From the NCBI GenBank assembly GCA_017470085.1, contig JAFUFE010000036.1:1-39373 (forward strand): 39,373 nucleotides of DNA, given 5' to 3'. Shown piece after piece: positions 25,868 to 33,867 of this stretch (within the stretch, counting starts at the first letter, position 1; every line of letters begins with the position of its first letter). The notes under the pieces are model-generated. The model saw only the letters and a list, made by a program, of their open reading frames with translations. It was not told where the DNA came from and did no database searches. The position numbers were made by a program, and so were the translations under genes. This DNA is from Treponema sp. (GTDB taxonomy: Bacteria > Spirochaetota > Spirochaetia > Treponematales > Treponemataceae).

Positions 25868-27241
25868 TCGACCGTCCAGATGCGCTCGCCCGCCCGGCTC
25901 ATGCAGCCAGGTGCGGCGAGCATAGTAGATAAAAAACGCAACAGAGGTGACAATCCACGTTACCGGATACGAGGCCGCTACCATGCGTATGGTATGCCAA
26001 AACGGCACGGCGGCAACCAGCCATATGATGCGGAGAGCGCAGATGCCGAGCAGTGTAATAATCATCGGTTTAAACGTTTCACCCGAACCGCGGATCGTGC
26101 CGGACAGCACTTCTATCGGAATATAGGTGATAAGGAACGGCACCAGAAACTTAAGCAGGTGCATACCGGCACTGATGACGGCCGCATCACTCGTGAACAG
26201 CAAAAATATGTACTGGCCAAAAAACCAGAGCACGAGCGTACTGATCACGGCAACGGCGCTCATCATCCATAAGCCTTCACGCGTTGCGCGGAAGACTCGC
26301 TCTATTTTACCGGCGCCATAATTTTGCCCAACGCAAGTCGTCATTGCAACTCCGAATGAACTGACGGCCATCCAGAACAGTCCGTCAACCCGCATGTACA
26401 CTGCCCACGCGGCCACTACATCGGTATCAAACGAATTGATGTAGCCTTGAATAATGAGATTTGATACCGCATACAATGACGATTGGATTCCCGCAGGAAG
26501 TCCAAGACGGACAGTTCTGCTTAATTCACTCGGCGTAAACCGCAGTTTCTGCACGGACAGACGATAGGCGGCCGGCAGTCGGTGCAGTTTCAAAAGAGAC
26601 AGCACCATACAAAAGGTTTGAGAGAGAACCGTTGCCCACGCCGCGCCCGCCACGCCTCCTTTGACAACAGCAACAAAGAGCAAGTCGAGCACGATGTTCG
26701 CTCCGCATCCAACGACTAAAATGTAAAACGGCGTCTTGCTGTCACCGAGTGCTTGCATAATTCCGGCACACATATTGTACACGAACATCGGCAGCATACC
26801 GATAAAAAATATTCTCAAATATAAAACTGAACCGGCAAAAACGCTCTCCGGCGTACCGATTATCCGCATGCTGAACGGTGCAAGCCATGCGCCCAGCACG
26901 GAAAACACAATACCGGCACACGCTGCGAGCGCGACAGCAGTATGAATAGTCCGGGAAAGCCGCACGTTGCGCGCCGCTCCAAAATACTGGGCAACGATAA
27001 TCGTTGCGCCGGAAGAAACTCCCATAAAAAAGCCGATAAGCAGGTTCGCATATACCGCGCTTCCACCACCAGCTGCAGCAAGAGCCTCTTTCCCCACAAA
27101 CTGACCGACGACGATTGCATCGACCGTATTATACAGCTGTTGAAAAAATGCGCCGAACACCAGCGGAAAGAAAAATCGCAGCAGCCCTTTCCATAGTGGA
27201 CCATCGGTGATTGAATTTGAAACGACAGAATGTGTTGACAC
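25835..27241 (-). CDS. MATE-family multidrug/toxin efflux transporter
   Basis: 468 residues with about twelve membrane helices in two halves, typical of NorM/DinF-like cation-coupled exporters: FFFPLVFGAFFQQLYNTVDAI near the N-terminus, GKEALAAAGGGSAVY, PLIQGYINSFD-type helix 7, and SGTIRGSGETFKPM in the second half. The C-terminus is short and Arg/Glu-rich. The start is GTG at 27241, immediately after a TTGCAT-17-TATAGT promoter, without a Shine-Dalgarno site. It overlaps BI-1 tail to tail, so each transcript carries antisense sequence to the other's 3' end. Confidence 0.93.
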   Translation of the reverse strand: MSTHSVVSNSITDGPLWKGLLRFFFPLVFGAFFQQLYNTVDAIVVGQFVGKEALAAAGGGSAVYANLLIGFFMGVSSGATIIVAQYFGAARNVRLSRTIHTAVALAACAGIVFSVLGAWLAPFSMRIIGTPESVFAGSVLYLRIFFIGMLPMFVYNMCAGIMQALGDSKTPFYILVVGCGANIVLDLLFVAVVKGGVAGAAWATVLSQTFCMVLSLLKLHRLPAAYRLSVQKLRFTPSELSRTVRLGLPAGIQSSLYAVSNLIIQGYINSFDTDVVAAWAVYMRVDGLFWMAVSSFGVAMTTCVGQNYGAGKIERVFRATREGLWMMSAVAVISTLVLWFFGQYIFLLFTSDAAVISAGMHLLKFLVPFLITYIPIEVLSGTIRGSGETFKPMIITLLGICALRIIWLVAAVPFWHTIRMVAASYPVTWIVTSVAFFIYYARRTWLHEPGGRAHLDGRLSSPAEQPEQ

Positions 27242-27247
27242 ATCGCC

Positions 27248-27276
27248 ACTATAGCGTTTTCCACTTATTTATGCAA
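27248..27276 (-). promoter_or_regulatory. Near-leaderless promoter of the MATE gene
   Basis: On the minus strand TTGCAT (27271-27276), a 17-base spacer and TATAGT (27248-27253); the GTG start codon follows after six bases. Confidence 0.75.
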
Positions 27277-27779
27277 ACCGATACAACTGCACAGTACGAT
27301 TTTGATGCCGGATAAAACAGCGTCCCTATCGAAATAAAAGCAAAACAGTTCACACCCACCCGTAGACAAAAAAAATGGCACACATCATTGAGCGCTTGAA
27401 ACACTTGAAAAAAAAATGCCCGTACACTATGATGACGCCTGAGCGCTTTTTCTAACGGATAATTCACCGGATGCGTACTGGAGCATATGCAGGGCGCCAA
27501 TAGACAGCGTCGTGTGCATGCGGCGGTATATCAAAGCGATTTCCGTATCAGGGGAGCATTCTGCACAGAGCGCGCCACGGCAATGCTACCGCTCTGGCGG
27601 ATGATTGTGTGCTTGTGCTACCGCACCGTCCAGCGTACGTGCGCAGGGTTTTATGCGGGCGTACGATAAAAACTGTTCGAAAGAGCGCAGCGTTATGTAC
27701 TCACGTTTTGCAGCCGTACGCTGTATATAAAACGTGTATATCATCTGCACATCCGCACGTGCGAATGTGTGTGTAGAAT

Positions 27780-27815
27780 ACCCGAATAAAAATGTCATTT
27801 CTTTTCGGGTTTTTG
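27780..27815 (+). promoter_or_regulatory. Terminator-like hairpin in the leader of the Fur/PerR gene
   Basis: Outer arms ACCCGAA and TTCGGGT and inner arms AAATG and CATTT enclose a short loop and are followed by TTTTT. The gene's ribosome site GGGAG comes directly after. It could be an attenuator, an operator, or a terminator for an upstream transcript. Confidence 0.5.
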
Positions 27816-27826
27816 TGGGAGACCAT

Positions 27827-28264
27827 ATGGCGGAAAACTATCACACTATTCTTACATCAGCGGGCATCCGCCCATCTGTGCAGCGCGTGGCAGTGTACGC
27901 GTACCTGCGTGAGCATCAGAATCATCCGACGGTGGAGACGCTGTTTTCAGCGCTGTCCCCTGAATACCCCACGCTGTCCCGTACGACAATCTACAACACG
28001 TTGCGACTGTTCGAGGAAAAACATCTGGTACAGTCAATTCAAATTGAAGACGGCAAAACACGGTACGATTCTGATATGAGCGGACACATTCATTTTAAAT
28101 GCATACGGTGTGGCACCATATTCGACAACTTCATCGGAGAAAAACTGTACGATTCCTATGCACACTATGACAAGCTTTTGCCTCCCGGTTTTTCCATGAC
28201 CAAGGTCCAGACGAACCTGTGGGGCATCTGTGCTGACTGTGCCGCAGCGAGCGCGACGGCATAA
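27827..28264 (+). CDS. Fur/PerR-family metalloregulator
   Basis: 145 residues. The winged-helix N-domain includes SVQRVAVYAYLREHQNHPTVETLF and the recognition helix SRTTIYNTLRLFEE. The C-domain has two CxxC pairs (Cys92/95, Cys135/138) for the structural zinc, and metal-sensing candidates His33, His87 and His89 plus Asp81. The overall look is closer to PerR (peroxide sensing with Fe or Mn) than to ferric-uptake Fur, but sequence alone does not settle it. The start is the ATG preceded by GGGAG; an earlier in-frame start would read through the hairpin. No targets are visible nearby. Confidence 0.93.
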   Translation: MAENYHTILTSAGIRPSVQRVAVYAYLREHQNHPTVETLFSALSPEYPTLSRTTIYNTLRLFEEKHLVQSIQIEDGKTRYDSDMSGHIHFKCIRCGTIFDNFIGEKLYDSYAHYDKLLPPGFSMTKVQTNLWGICADCAAASATA

Positions 28265-28428
28265 CGCCCATTGACGGGACACGTACAGTATTGAAACGGT
28301 TTTTGTAACTTTCCGATACGCCCGCAAGAAAGCGTTCCTTAAAATGCAACAGCGAGTGAAACATCAGTTTCAAGCGATGTTGCAGTGGTGCGCGGTTGTG
28401 CAGAGCATACGCGCACACGTGAATGAGT

Positions 28429-28448
28429 GAGTTTTCGTGGGAAAACTC
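28429..28448. repeat. Perfect hairpin in the convergent gap after the Fur/PerR gene
   Basis: Eight-base arms GAGTTTTC and GAAAACTC with the loop GTGG. There is no direct T-run on either side. Confidence 0.6.
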
Positions 28449-28454
28449 GAAGGT

Positions 28455-28486
28455 AAAAACCCCCGCGCCATTTCAGCGGCGTTTTT
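28455..28486. terminator. Probable bidirectional terminator between the Fur/PerR and TrpR-like genes
   Basis: AAAAAC (28455-28460) and GTTTTT (28481-28486) flank an imperfect G/C stem (CCGC/GCGG). It gives a T-run in both directions between two convergent genes. Confidence 0.6.
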
Positions 28487-28502
28487 AGACGTTCGTTTTT
28501 GT

Positions 28503-28844
28503 TCAACGGTCACGTTGAAGCGTCACGAGCCGCTCCAGCATCTTTTGAAATGCGCTATTTGGTTTGTTGAGCTCCCGCGAGCCACGGGTAATTTTGCAGA
28601 GCGACATACCGAACCGCGAAGCGATGTCGCGCTGCGGCGTACCGCGGTCAAGTTCCTTGACCAACAGCCAGCGCTTACCGATATCGTTGCGTTCTGCAGG
28701 CGTGCAGATGCACGTAAAAAAATCAAAAATTAACTGTTCATCGTTTGTCTCTGCCAAAAGTGCACAGCATTCACGGAAACTTGCATCGACCAATTCTTTA
28801 ACTGCGGCCGTCGACAGCTGTCCGGCGTCAGGTGATTTTGCCAT
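28503..28844 (-). CDS. TrpR-family DNA-binding protein
   Basis: 113 residues. The segment TPAERNDIGKRWLLVKELDRG followed by the helix-turn-helix at about 68-90 (PQRDIASRFGMSLCKITRGSREL) matches the Trp-repressor superfamily, which includes true TrpR and the YerC/YecD group. Tryptophan-binding cannot be proved from the sequence. No trp biosynthetic genes lie in the window, so the regulon may be transport or something else. The promoter TTGATT-17-TACTAT ends six bases before the ATG and overlaps that of the divergent gene, which suggests autoregulation or joint control. Confidence 0.88.
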   Translation of the reverse strand: MAKSPDAGQLSTAAVKELVDASFRECCALLAETNDEQLIFDFFTCICTPAERNDIGKRWLLVKELDRGTPQRDIASRFGMSLCKITRGSRELNKPNSAFQKMLERLVTLQRDR

Positions 28845-28850
28845 GCCGTC

Positions 28851-28895
28851 ATAGTATCACGGAACCTTGTAAAAATCAAATAATTCAGCTATAGT
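28851..28895. promoter_or_regulatory. Overlapping divergent promoters, both near-leaderless
   Basis: Minus strand: TTGATT (28874-28879), 17 bases, TACTAT (28851-28856), six bases to the trpR-like ATG. Plus strand: TTGTAA (28867-28872), 17 bases, TATAGT (28890-28895), seven bases to the ATG at 28903. The two promoters interleave, so polymerase can serve only one at a time. Confidence 0.75.
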
Positions 28896-28902
28896 CGTTA
28901 CC

Positions 28903-29181
28903 ATGTCTGACTCGGAAACATTACTTGAGCAAAAATATCAGGAAGCGTTTGACGAAGAATTCACGCTGCTGGAACGGCGTCGCGCTGCTGATGCCGCGTT
29001 GACTGTGGCAGACCTTGAAGGAACGCTGAAAACGCTCTATGTCGTTCAGGGAAACAACTGGGACGGACGGAGCGCGCTTTTGGACACCGCCATCAGTGCG
29101 CAGATCGCGGCATATGAGGTCTTTATCGACCGCTGGAAAAAAGAAATCGTTTCCGCTTCGATCGAAAAAAAGCCAATATGA
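28903..29181 (+). CDS. Hypothetical small acidic helical protein
   Basis: 92 residues, rich in Glu, Asp, Ala and Leu, with no membrane segment; likely all-helical. I do not recognise it. It looks like a real gene because it has an excellent promoter (TTGTAA-17-TATAGT) directly upstream, good coding character, and it is divergent from the TrpR-like gene with shared promoter bases. The 3' end converges on argS. A role under the regulator is an inference from position only. Confidence 0.75.
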   Translation: MSDSETLLEQKYQEAFDEEFTLLERRRAADAALTVADLEGTLKTLYVVQGNNWDGRSALLDTAISAQIAAYEVFIDRWKKEIVSASIEKKPI

Positions 29182-29269
29182 TGCACACGCTTATTTCCGC
29201 CATGCCAATTTTTTTTGCACGCGCATCTTCTGATAAAAGCAAAAGCAAAGCGCGTGTCACAATAGCTAC

Positions 29270-31072
29270 TTACATGCGATCGAGATACGGCACGAGCACG
29301 AGATCCATTGCGCTCTGCAAAACCGTCAGGGTACTCTCTGCAAGTAAAAGCCGCGCACGCACCAGATTCGGCGCACCTGCCGCCAAGATGGGGCACTCCT
29401 GATAGAATTTGCTGAACGCTTTGCTCACTTCGTACAAGTATGCTGTTATCACGCTCGGATCACATGCGCTGGCAGCTTTTACCATAACGGTAGGATAGTT
29501 TCCGAGCAATTTGATAAGCTCCCACTCTTCCGCCGTCGTCATAAGCGAACAGGCTTCCTGACTATGGTCGGGAGTGATTCCCGCTTCCTGTGCTTTCCGC
29601 ACGATAGAGGCGATGCGCGCGCCCATGTACTGTAGATATGGCCCAGTATTCCCCGTAAACGACAGCGACTCCTCCGGGTTGAAGAGCATGTCCTTTGTCG
29701 GCGTCACCTGCAGCAGATAGTAATGCACGGCCGCAAGCGCAACTCGTTCTGCAACTTCGTCGGGATTCCCCACTGCTCCGTCACGGCCGCGCGCCTTTAT
29801 AGCAGCGAGCGCTTCAGCGTGGAGACCGTCGAGCAAATCATCAGCATCAACTACGGTGCCTTCGCGGCTTTTCATTCGTCCATGCGGCAGGTTGACAAGT
29901 CCGTAACTCAGATGATAGAGATTCTTTGCCCAGTCATAGCCGAGTTTTTTGAGTATGTAAAATAACGCTTTAAAATGATACACCTGCTCGCTCGCAACCA
30001 CATAGATGAGCTGATCGAAAGCCCAATCTTTATGCCGACTGATCGCCGTGCCAAAATCCTGCGTGATGTACACCGATGTACCGTCGGCGCGGAGCACCAC
30101 CTTGTCGTGCGTACGGTTGTCGTTCGCACCGCCGACCGCCTCACTGATATCGATGCGCACGGAACCGTCGTCAGCTTTAAAGAAAATGCCTTTTTCAAGC
30201 CCCGCAATCACTTCTTCTTTTCCGAGCTTGTAGGTATCGCTTTCAAAGTTGAGCTTATCGAATGACACTCCGGTGCGCTCATAGGTTTCTTTGATGCCGG
30301 AAAGCGTCCAGTCGTTCATGCGCTGCCAGAGCGCACGAACCGTAGCATCTCCCTGCTCCCACTTAACGAGCATCGCGTTCACTTCGTCCTGTGCGTCGGG
30401 GTGCGTCTTCATGTACTGGTCGAACTCAACGTAACATTGTCCCACAAAGTGGTCGCCTTTCATACCGGCCGACGTAGGCGTGTCTCCCTGTGCTTCGTGG
30501 TACGCCTGATATGCTAGCATGCTTTTACAGATGTGGACGCCCCGGTCGTTGATGATGTTTGTTTTATAGACGGCCGCTCCGAGCTTTTTAAACAAACGAC
30601 TGACGCTTTCTCCGAGCGCGTCGTTGCGCAGATGCCCCAAATGGAGTGGCTTGTTTGTGTTGGGGCTTGAAAACTCAACCATGATACGACGGCCAGCAAA
30701 TGGCTGCGTACCGTCTGCATTGTAGGAACCGTAGCCGTCCTGTTCACGCGTAATCCGTGACAGTACCGTAAACGCCACGTCTGCCCTGTCGAACTTCAGA
30801 TTTACGTACGGACCGACTGCGGCAACCGTCCCCGGCACAGCAGATGCACTGATACGCGCCGCCACTACCGCTGCAATCTCCTGTGGCGATCGGCGCAGGT
30901 GTTTGGCATAGGGAAACAACGGTACGCCGATGTCGCCCATCGCTGGGTCAGGCGGCGTTTGAATAGTCACCGATTCCGGCGTAATATCAGGAGCGTTTGG
31001 AACAACCTCTTTTATCATTGCCGTTAATGCAGACGCGACGGCATCGCGGAAAAGTAATGTACTGTCAGCCAT
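29270..31072 (-). CDS. argS: Arginyl-tRNA synthetase
   Basis: 600 residues from ATG at 31072. Charges tRNA-Arg in the cytoplasm. The class I signature HLGH is at 134-137 within SSPNTNKPLHLGHLRNDALG. The KMSKS loop is replaced by GRMKSREGTVV, as in many arginyl synthetases. The N-terminal additional domain and the C-terminal DALR anticodon-binding domain (SKAFSKFYQECPIL, ending LVPYLDRM) are present. The upstream in-frame Met was rejected because it falls inside the promoter. The promoter ends nine bases before the ATG, with no Shine-Dalgarno site. Confidence 0.97.
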   Translation of the reverse strand: MADSTLLFRDAVASALTAMIKEVVPNAPDITPESVTIQTPPDPAMGDIGVPLFPYAKHLRRSPQEIAAVVAARISASAVPGTVAAVGPYVNLKFDRADVAFTVLSRITREQDGYGSYNADGTQPFAGRRIMVEFSSPNTNKPLHLGHLRNDALGESVSRLFKKLGAAVYKTNIINDRGVHICKSMLAYQAYHEAQGDTPTSAGMKGDHFVGQCYVEFDQYMKTHPDAQDEVNAMLVKWEQGDATVRALWQRMNDWTLSGIKETYERTGVSFDKLNFESDTYKLGKEEVIAGLEKGIFFKADDGSVRIDISEAVGGANDNRTHDKVVLRADGTSVYITQDFGTAISRHKDWAFDQLIYVVASEQVYHFKALFYILKKLGYDWAKNLYHLSYGLVNLPHGRMKSREGTVVDADDLLDGLHAEALAAIKARGRDGAVGNPDEVAERVALAAVHYYLLQVTPTKDMLFNPEESLSFTGNTGPYLQYMGARIASIVRKAQEAGITPDHSQEACSLMTTAEEWELIKLLGNYPTVMVKAASACDPSVITAYLYEVSKAFSKFYQECPILAAGAPNLVRARLLLAESTLTVLQSAMDLVLVPYLDRM

Positions 31073-31081
31073 AGTTGCACC

Positions 31082-31110
31082 AGTATAATAAAAAAAATAC
31101 GGCGCGGCAA
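31082..31110 (-). promoter_or_regulatory. Near-leaderless promoter of argS
   Basis: On the minus strand TTGCCG (31105-31110), a 17-base spacer containing a T-run, and TATACT (31082-31087). The ATG follows after nine bases. Confidence 0.75.
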
Positions 31111-31141
31111 CCACCTGTGCACACGGACACGGAAACAGTGT

Positions 31142-31969
31142 TCACACGGCGCCGCAAAAAGCTGCCTGTACGGTAAACGCTGGAAGTTCGTCCGCCGTTT
31201 CTGCGTGCCGTGCACCACAAGCAGCCGCTTCTCGCCGGAACGAGCCAAAAACCGTTTCGCAGCAGGTACAGTCTGTCGCACAAACGATATTGGCGTCGGG
31301 AACACCACAGCGGCGCAATACTGCACGATTTGCGCGCTCAAGCGATACAAAAAACTGCCCGTCCCGCGCTGTGACGCACTCAGCAGAAAATGATTCACGG
31401 AAATATGCCGCACGGTCAGCGGGAACCGCATAGCAGCACTCTCTGATGTGTGGCCCGAACGCAATGGAAAAATCTCTGGGACGCGAACCGTATATTTTTT
31501 CTGCGCGCACAATCGCTTCCGCCACGATACCGGTTCCCCGCCATCCGGAATGCACCACACCGAACACCCCCTGCACGGCGTCGTACAAAAAAATCGGCAC
31601 GCAGTCTGCAACCGTCACTACCGGCAGCAGCGCAGCATTTGTGGTGATAATGCCGTCTCCCGTTTTTCGGTATGTGTCCACCACCGACGCAACCGCATAC
31701 ACCTTTTTTGAATGGATGAGTTCAAGCGGCACCGGAACAAGCGGTACATCGGCTGCCGTCCGTGCACAAATCTCCGCAAGGAGCTGCGTCCGCTGATCGT
31801 TTGTCTCATCCCACCGGAAACGCATTGAACCTGCGGCACGAAGCGTCATGCCCCAACGCGGTCCTTCCGCAATCGGTGCTCCGCCGCGAAAAAACGGCAT
31901 GACAACATACCGGCCGCCCGTCATCGCACGCTGTTGTGCCGCTTCACCGGCAAGCGACAGTGATACCAC
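31142..31969 (-). CDS. pgeF: PgeF/YfiH laccase-domain protein (peptidoglycan editing factor)
   Basis: 275 residues of the multicopper-like DUF152/YfiH family. Family motifs are ELIHSKKV, VTVADCVPIFLYD, GVVHSGWRGT with the zinc-ligand histidine, and FGPHIRECCY. In E. coli YfiH/PgeF removes wrongly incorporated L-Ser from peptidoglycan precursors; related proteins act as purine nucleoside phosphorylases or deaminases, so the exact activity here is open. The start is GTG directly after the TAG of the upstream gene, with GGAG seven bases before it. Probably translated as a pair with that gene. Confidence 0.92.
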   Translation of the reverse strand: MVSLSLAGEAAQQRAMTGGRYVVMPFFRGGAPIAEGPRWGMTLRAAGSMRFRWDETNDQRTQLLAEICARTAADVPLVPVPLELIHSKKVYAVASVVDTYRKTGDGIITTNAALLPVVTVADCVPIFLYDAVQGVFGVVHSGWRGTGIVAEAIVRAEKIYGSRPRDFSIAFGPHIRECCYAVPADRAAYFRESFSAECVTARDGQFFVSLERANRAVLRRCGVPDANIVCATDCTCCETVFGSFRREAAACGARHAETADELPAFTVQAAFCGAV

Positions 31970-33697
31970 CTATTTGCTCCGCGTGCTGTACCGCGGTAAA
32001 TCGAGCGGCTCTATCTCCGCCAACAGCGTATATGCATTGGCAAACTGCGTCCGAACCCGCATCAGCTTTTTATAGAATTCAGCATTCTGATGTCCGCGGA
32101 TACTACGCAAATTCTGGACGCCATCATAGCCTTCTATACGCTTTGTGCCAAAGATACCGTGCATAATTCGGTCGAGCGTGCGGCAGATGTCACAGACCGC
32201 AGCGTTGATTTCGTGCACCTGTGTCTCAGCGGCAAGAAGCATGGAATCAACTTGCGCCTGTGCCTGGAGCGTGCGGACGTTTTCAGCGGCAAGTTTATCG
32301 AACATCTGTCCGTACGTTCCTTGCGCCGCCAACGATCTGGCAAATTGCTCGATGCGCTCGTTGACTGCATCCAGATTATTTAGAATATCAGAAAGTTCAT
32401 TGCGATTTTCGGTATTTATAAATATGCCGTCAAGCAGCAGTATCTTCAACACCGCGAGCGCATCTGGCACGACCGTATCATTGAAAAAGACCAAAAAGCC
32501 GCCCATGAGTTCGCAGTTAAACTGAACACCGTCCCACAGCCGTGACCACGGACGATCTGGTAGCGGCGGAAACTCGGATAGCCCAAAGTGCTCTTGCAAA
32601 AGCGTTGCAAGCTGAACTTTTTTCCGATCCCGCAACCATGCTTCCCAGCGCCGATCAAAGATACGTTTCCACTCTTCATGAAATTTTTCAAACCAATCCT
32701 CTCCGCCGCCAAATCGTTCCGGCAGCCAGTCATAGTTATTGAACACCACCCGCCCCACATCGTTGACTGGCAGGGCAGTAAAAAACGCCTGCATAAGCGA
32801 AAGGCGCACCGCAGCATCAGTCACAAAGGTGCGACTCCCTTTTTCCATGGCAGCAGCATCCGACAAATCTGTCGTGTTCTTTTTTTTGTAAAACAGAAAG
32901 AGCATCTCCAATGCTTCAAGCGGAAGCGATACGCCGCTTGAAAAGACGCGGGCAAACGCCGGATAATCGGTGCGGGCGGCATCAAACGGACAGGTGTATG
33001 AATCAGCGGTAACCGCAGCAAAGCGCGAAATAAAATGAATGTACGGCAACGTCGTAAACTGATTGAGCCATTCGATACGCCGGATCATGTTGTAGAGCAT
33101 CGTTCGTGTTTCCCGGGGAATATTTTTTATGATAGTCTCAAGGTTTCGTATTTTTGTCAAACGCATTTCAGCGGTGATATCCCGCGTCATCGAAATAGTA
33201 TACGGGTCAACTTCTGTCTGAATCTGACTCATTATATCGGGAGAAAAAAAATTAACCAAAAAAACGTAGAACTCTCCGGGATAATCGTTGACGAGCGCTA
33301 GATAGGGACGAAAAAAATCCGCACACGATTTCATTTCGCGCAGGTGCTCATAAAACGACGACCGGAGCAGCCTCTGCTGAAAGTCCAAAAGGCCAGGTAT
33401 CCGAACATTGATTGTCCGCGCTAACCGTTTCAATACATCTCTATTATAGAGCTGCTCTCCGTTGGTATGGAGAAAAATCGAGCGAATCCAGAGAACAAAA
33501 CGGTACAGAAACGATTCTTTTTCAAGCAGCTTTTTGAGCGTACCGGTACCCGCCCGTTCTTCCCGCTCCACCTGAAATTCCGGAATGGCTACCGCGGTGG
33601 AAACGCTCTTTATCTGCGCAAGGATCCGTCGCCGCTCCTCTGCATCGAGGCCGGCAGCAAGCTTGTCAATGGTTCCCCATTTCTCTGCTTTGTCCAT
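31970..33697 (-). CDS. Conserved spirochaetal hypothetical protein (DUF5312-like)
   Basis: 575 residues, mostly helical and polar, without a signal peptide. It begins with a short segment (DKLAAGLDAEERRRILAQI) followed by several Arg- and aromatic-rich helices and a C-terminal stretch (AAETQVHEINAAVCDICRTLDRIMHGIF). I believe it belongs to the treponemal DUF5312 group but cannot verify this. No catalytic motif is visible. First gene of a pair with pgeF. It has a perfect TATAAT with -35 TTGTAA at 17 bases, ten bases before the ATG, and no ribosome site. Confidence 0.8.
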   Translation of the reverse strand: MDKAEKWGTIDKLAAGLDAEERRRILAQIKSVSTAVAIPEFQVEREERAGTGTLKKLLEKESFLYRFVLWIRSIFLHTNGEQLYNRDVLKRLARTINVRIPGLLDFQQRLLRSSFYEHLREMKSCADFFRPYLALVNDYPGEFYVFLVNFFSPDIMSQIQTEVDPYTISMTRDITAEMRLTKIRNLETIIKNIPRETRTMLYNMIRRIEWLNQFTTLPYIHFISRFAAVTADSYTCPFDAARTDYPAFARVFSSGVSLPLEALEMLFLFYKKKNTTDLSDAAAMEKGSRTFVTDAAVRLSLMQAFFTALPVNDVGRVVFNNYDWLPERFGGGEDWFEKFHEEWKRIFDRRWEAWLRDRKKVQLATLLQEHFGLSEFPPLPDRPWSRLWDGVQFNCELMGGFLVFFNDTVVPDALAVLKILLLDGIFINTENRNELSDILNNLDAVNERIEQFARSLAAQGTYGQMFDKLAAENVRTLQAQAQVDSMLLAAETQVHEINAAVCDICRTLDRIMHGIFGTKRIEGYDGVQNLRSIRGHQNAEFYKKLMRVRTQFANAYTLLAEIEPLDLPRYSTRSK

Positions 33698-33707
33698 AGC
33701 GTCTATT

Positions 33708-33736
33708 ATTATAAACAGAAATATATTTTTTTACAA
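33708..33736 (-). promoter_or_regulatory. Near-leaderless promoter of the DUF5312-like gene
   Basis: On the minus strand TTGTAA (33731-33736), a 17-base A/T-rich spacer and TATAAT (33708-33713). The ATG at 33697 follows after ten bases. Confidence 0.75.
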
Positions 33737-33867
33737 TAATTTTAAGCGGATAATGTATATATGTGCCACGTTCGCAAACAGTGCTCCCGATCAGAGCGTA
33801 CGATATCGGTCGCGCGCATAGCTGTCCACGCAGTGTAACCGGTCACCTGACTTTTCCACACAATGTA

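Larger units (their letters stand above)
27242..27826. other. Divergent intergenic region between the MATE and Fur/PerR genes
   Basis: About 585 bases without a supported gene. The left end holds the MATE promoter. The right end holds A/T-rich stretches (TATATAA near 27724, TAGAAT at 27774-27779) that may be the regulator's promoter, and a hairpin just before its ribosome site. Confidence 0.5.
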
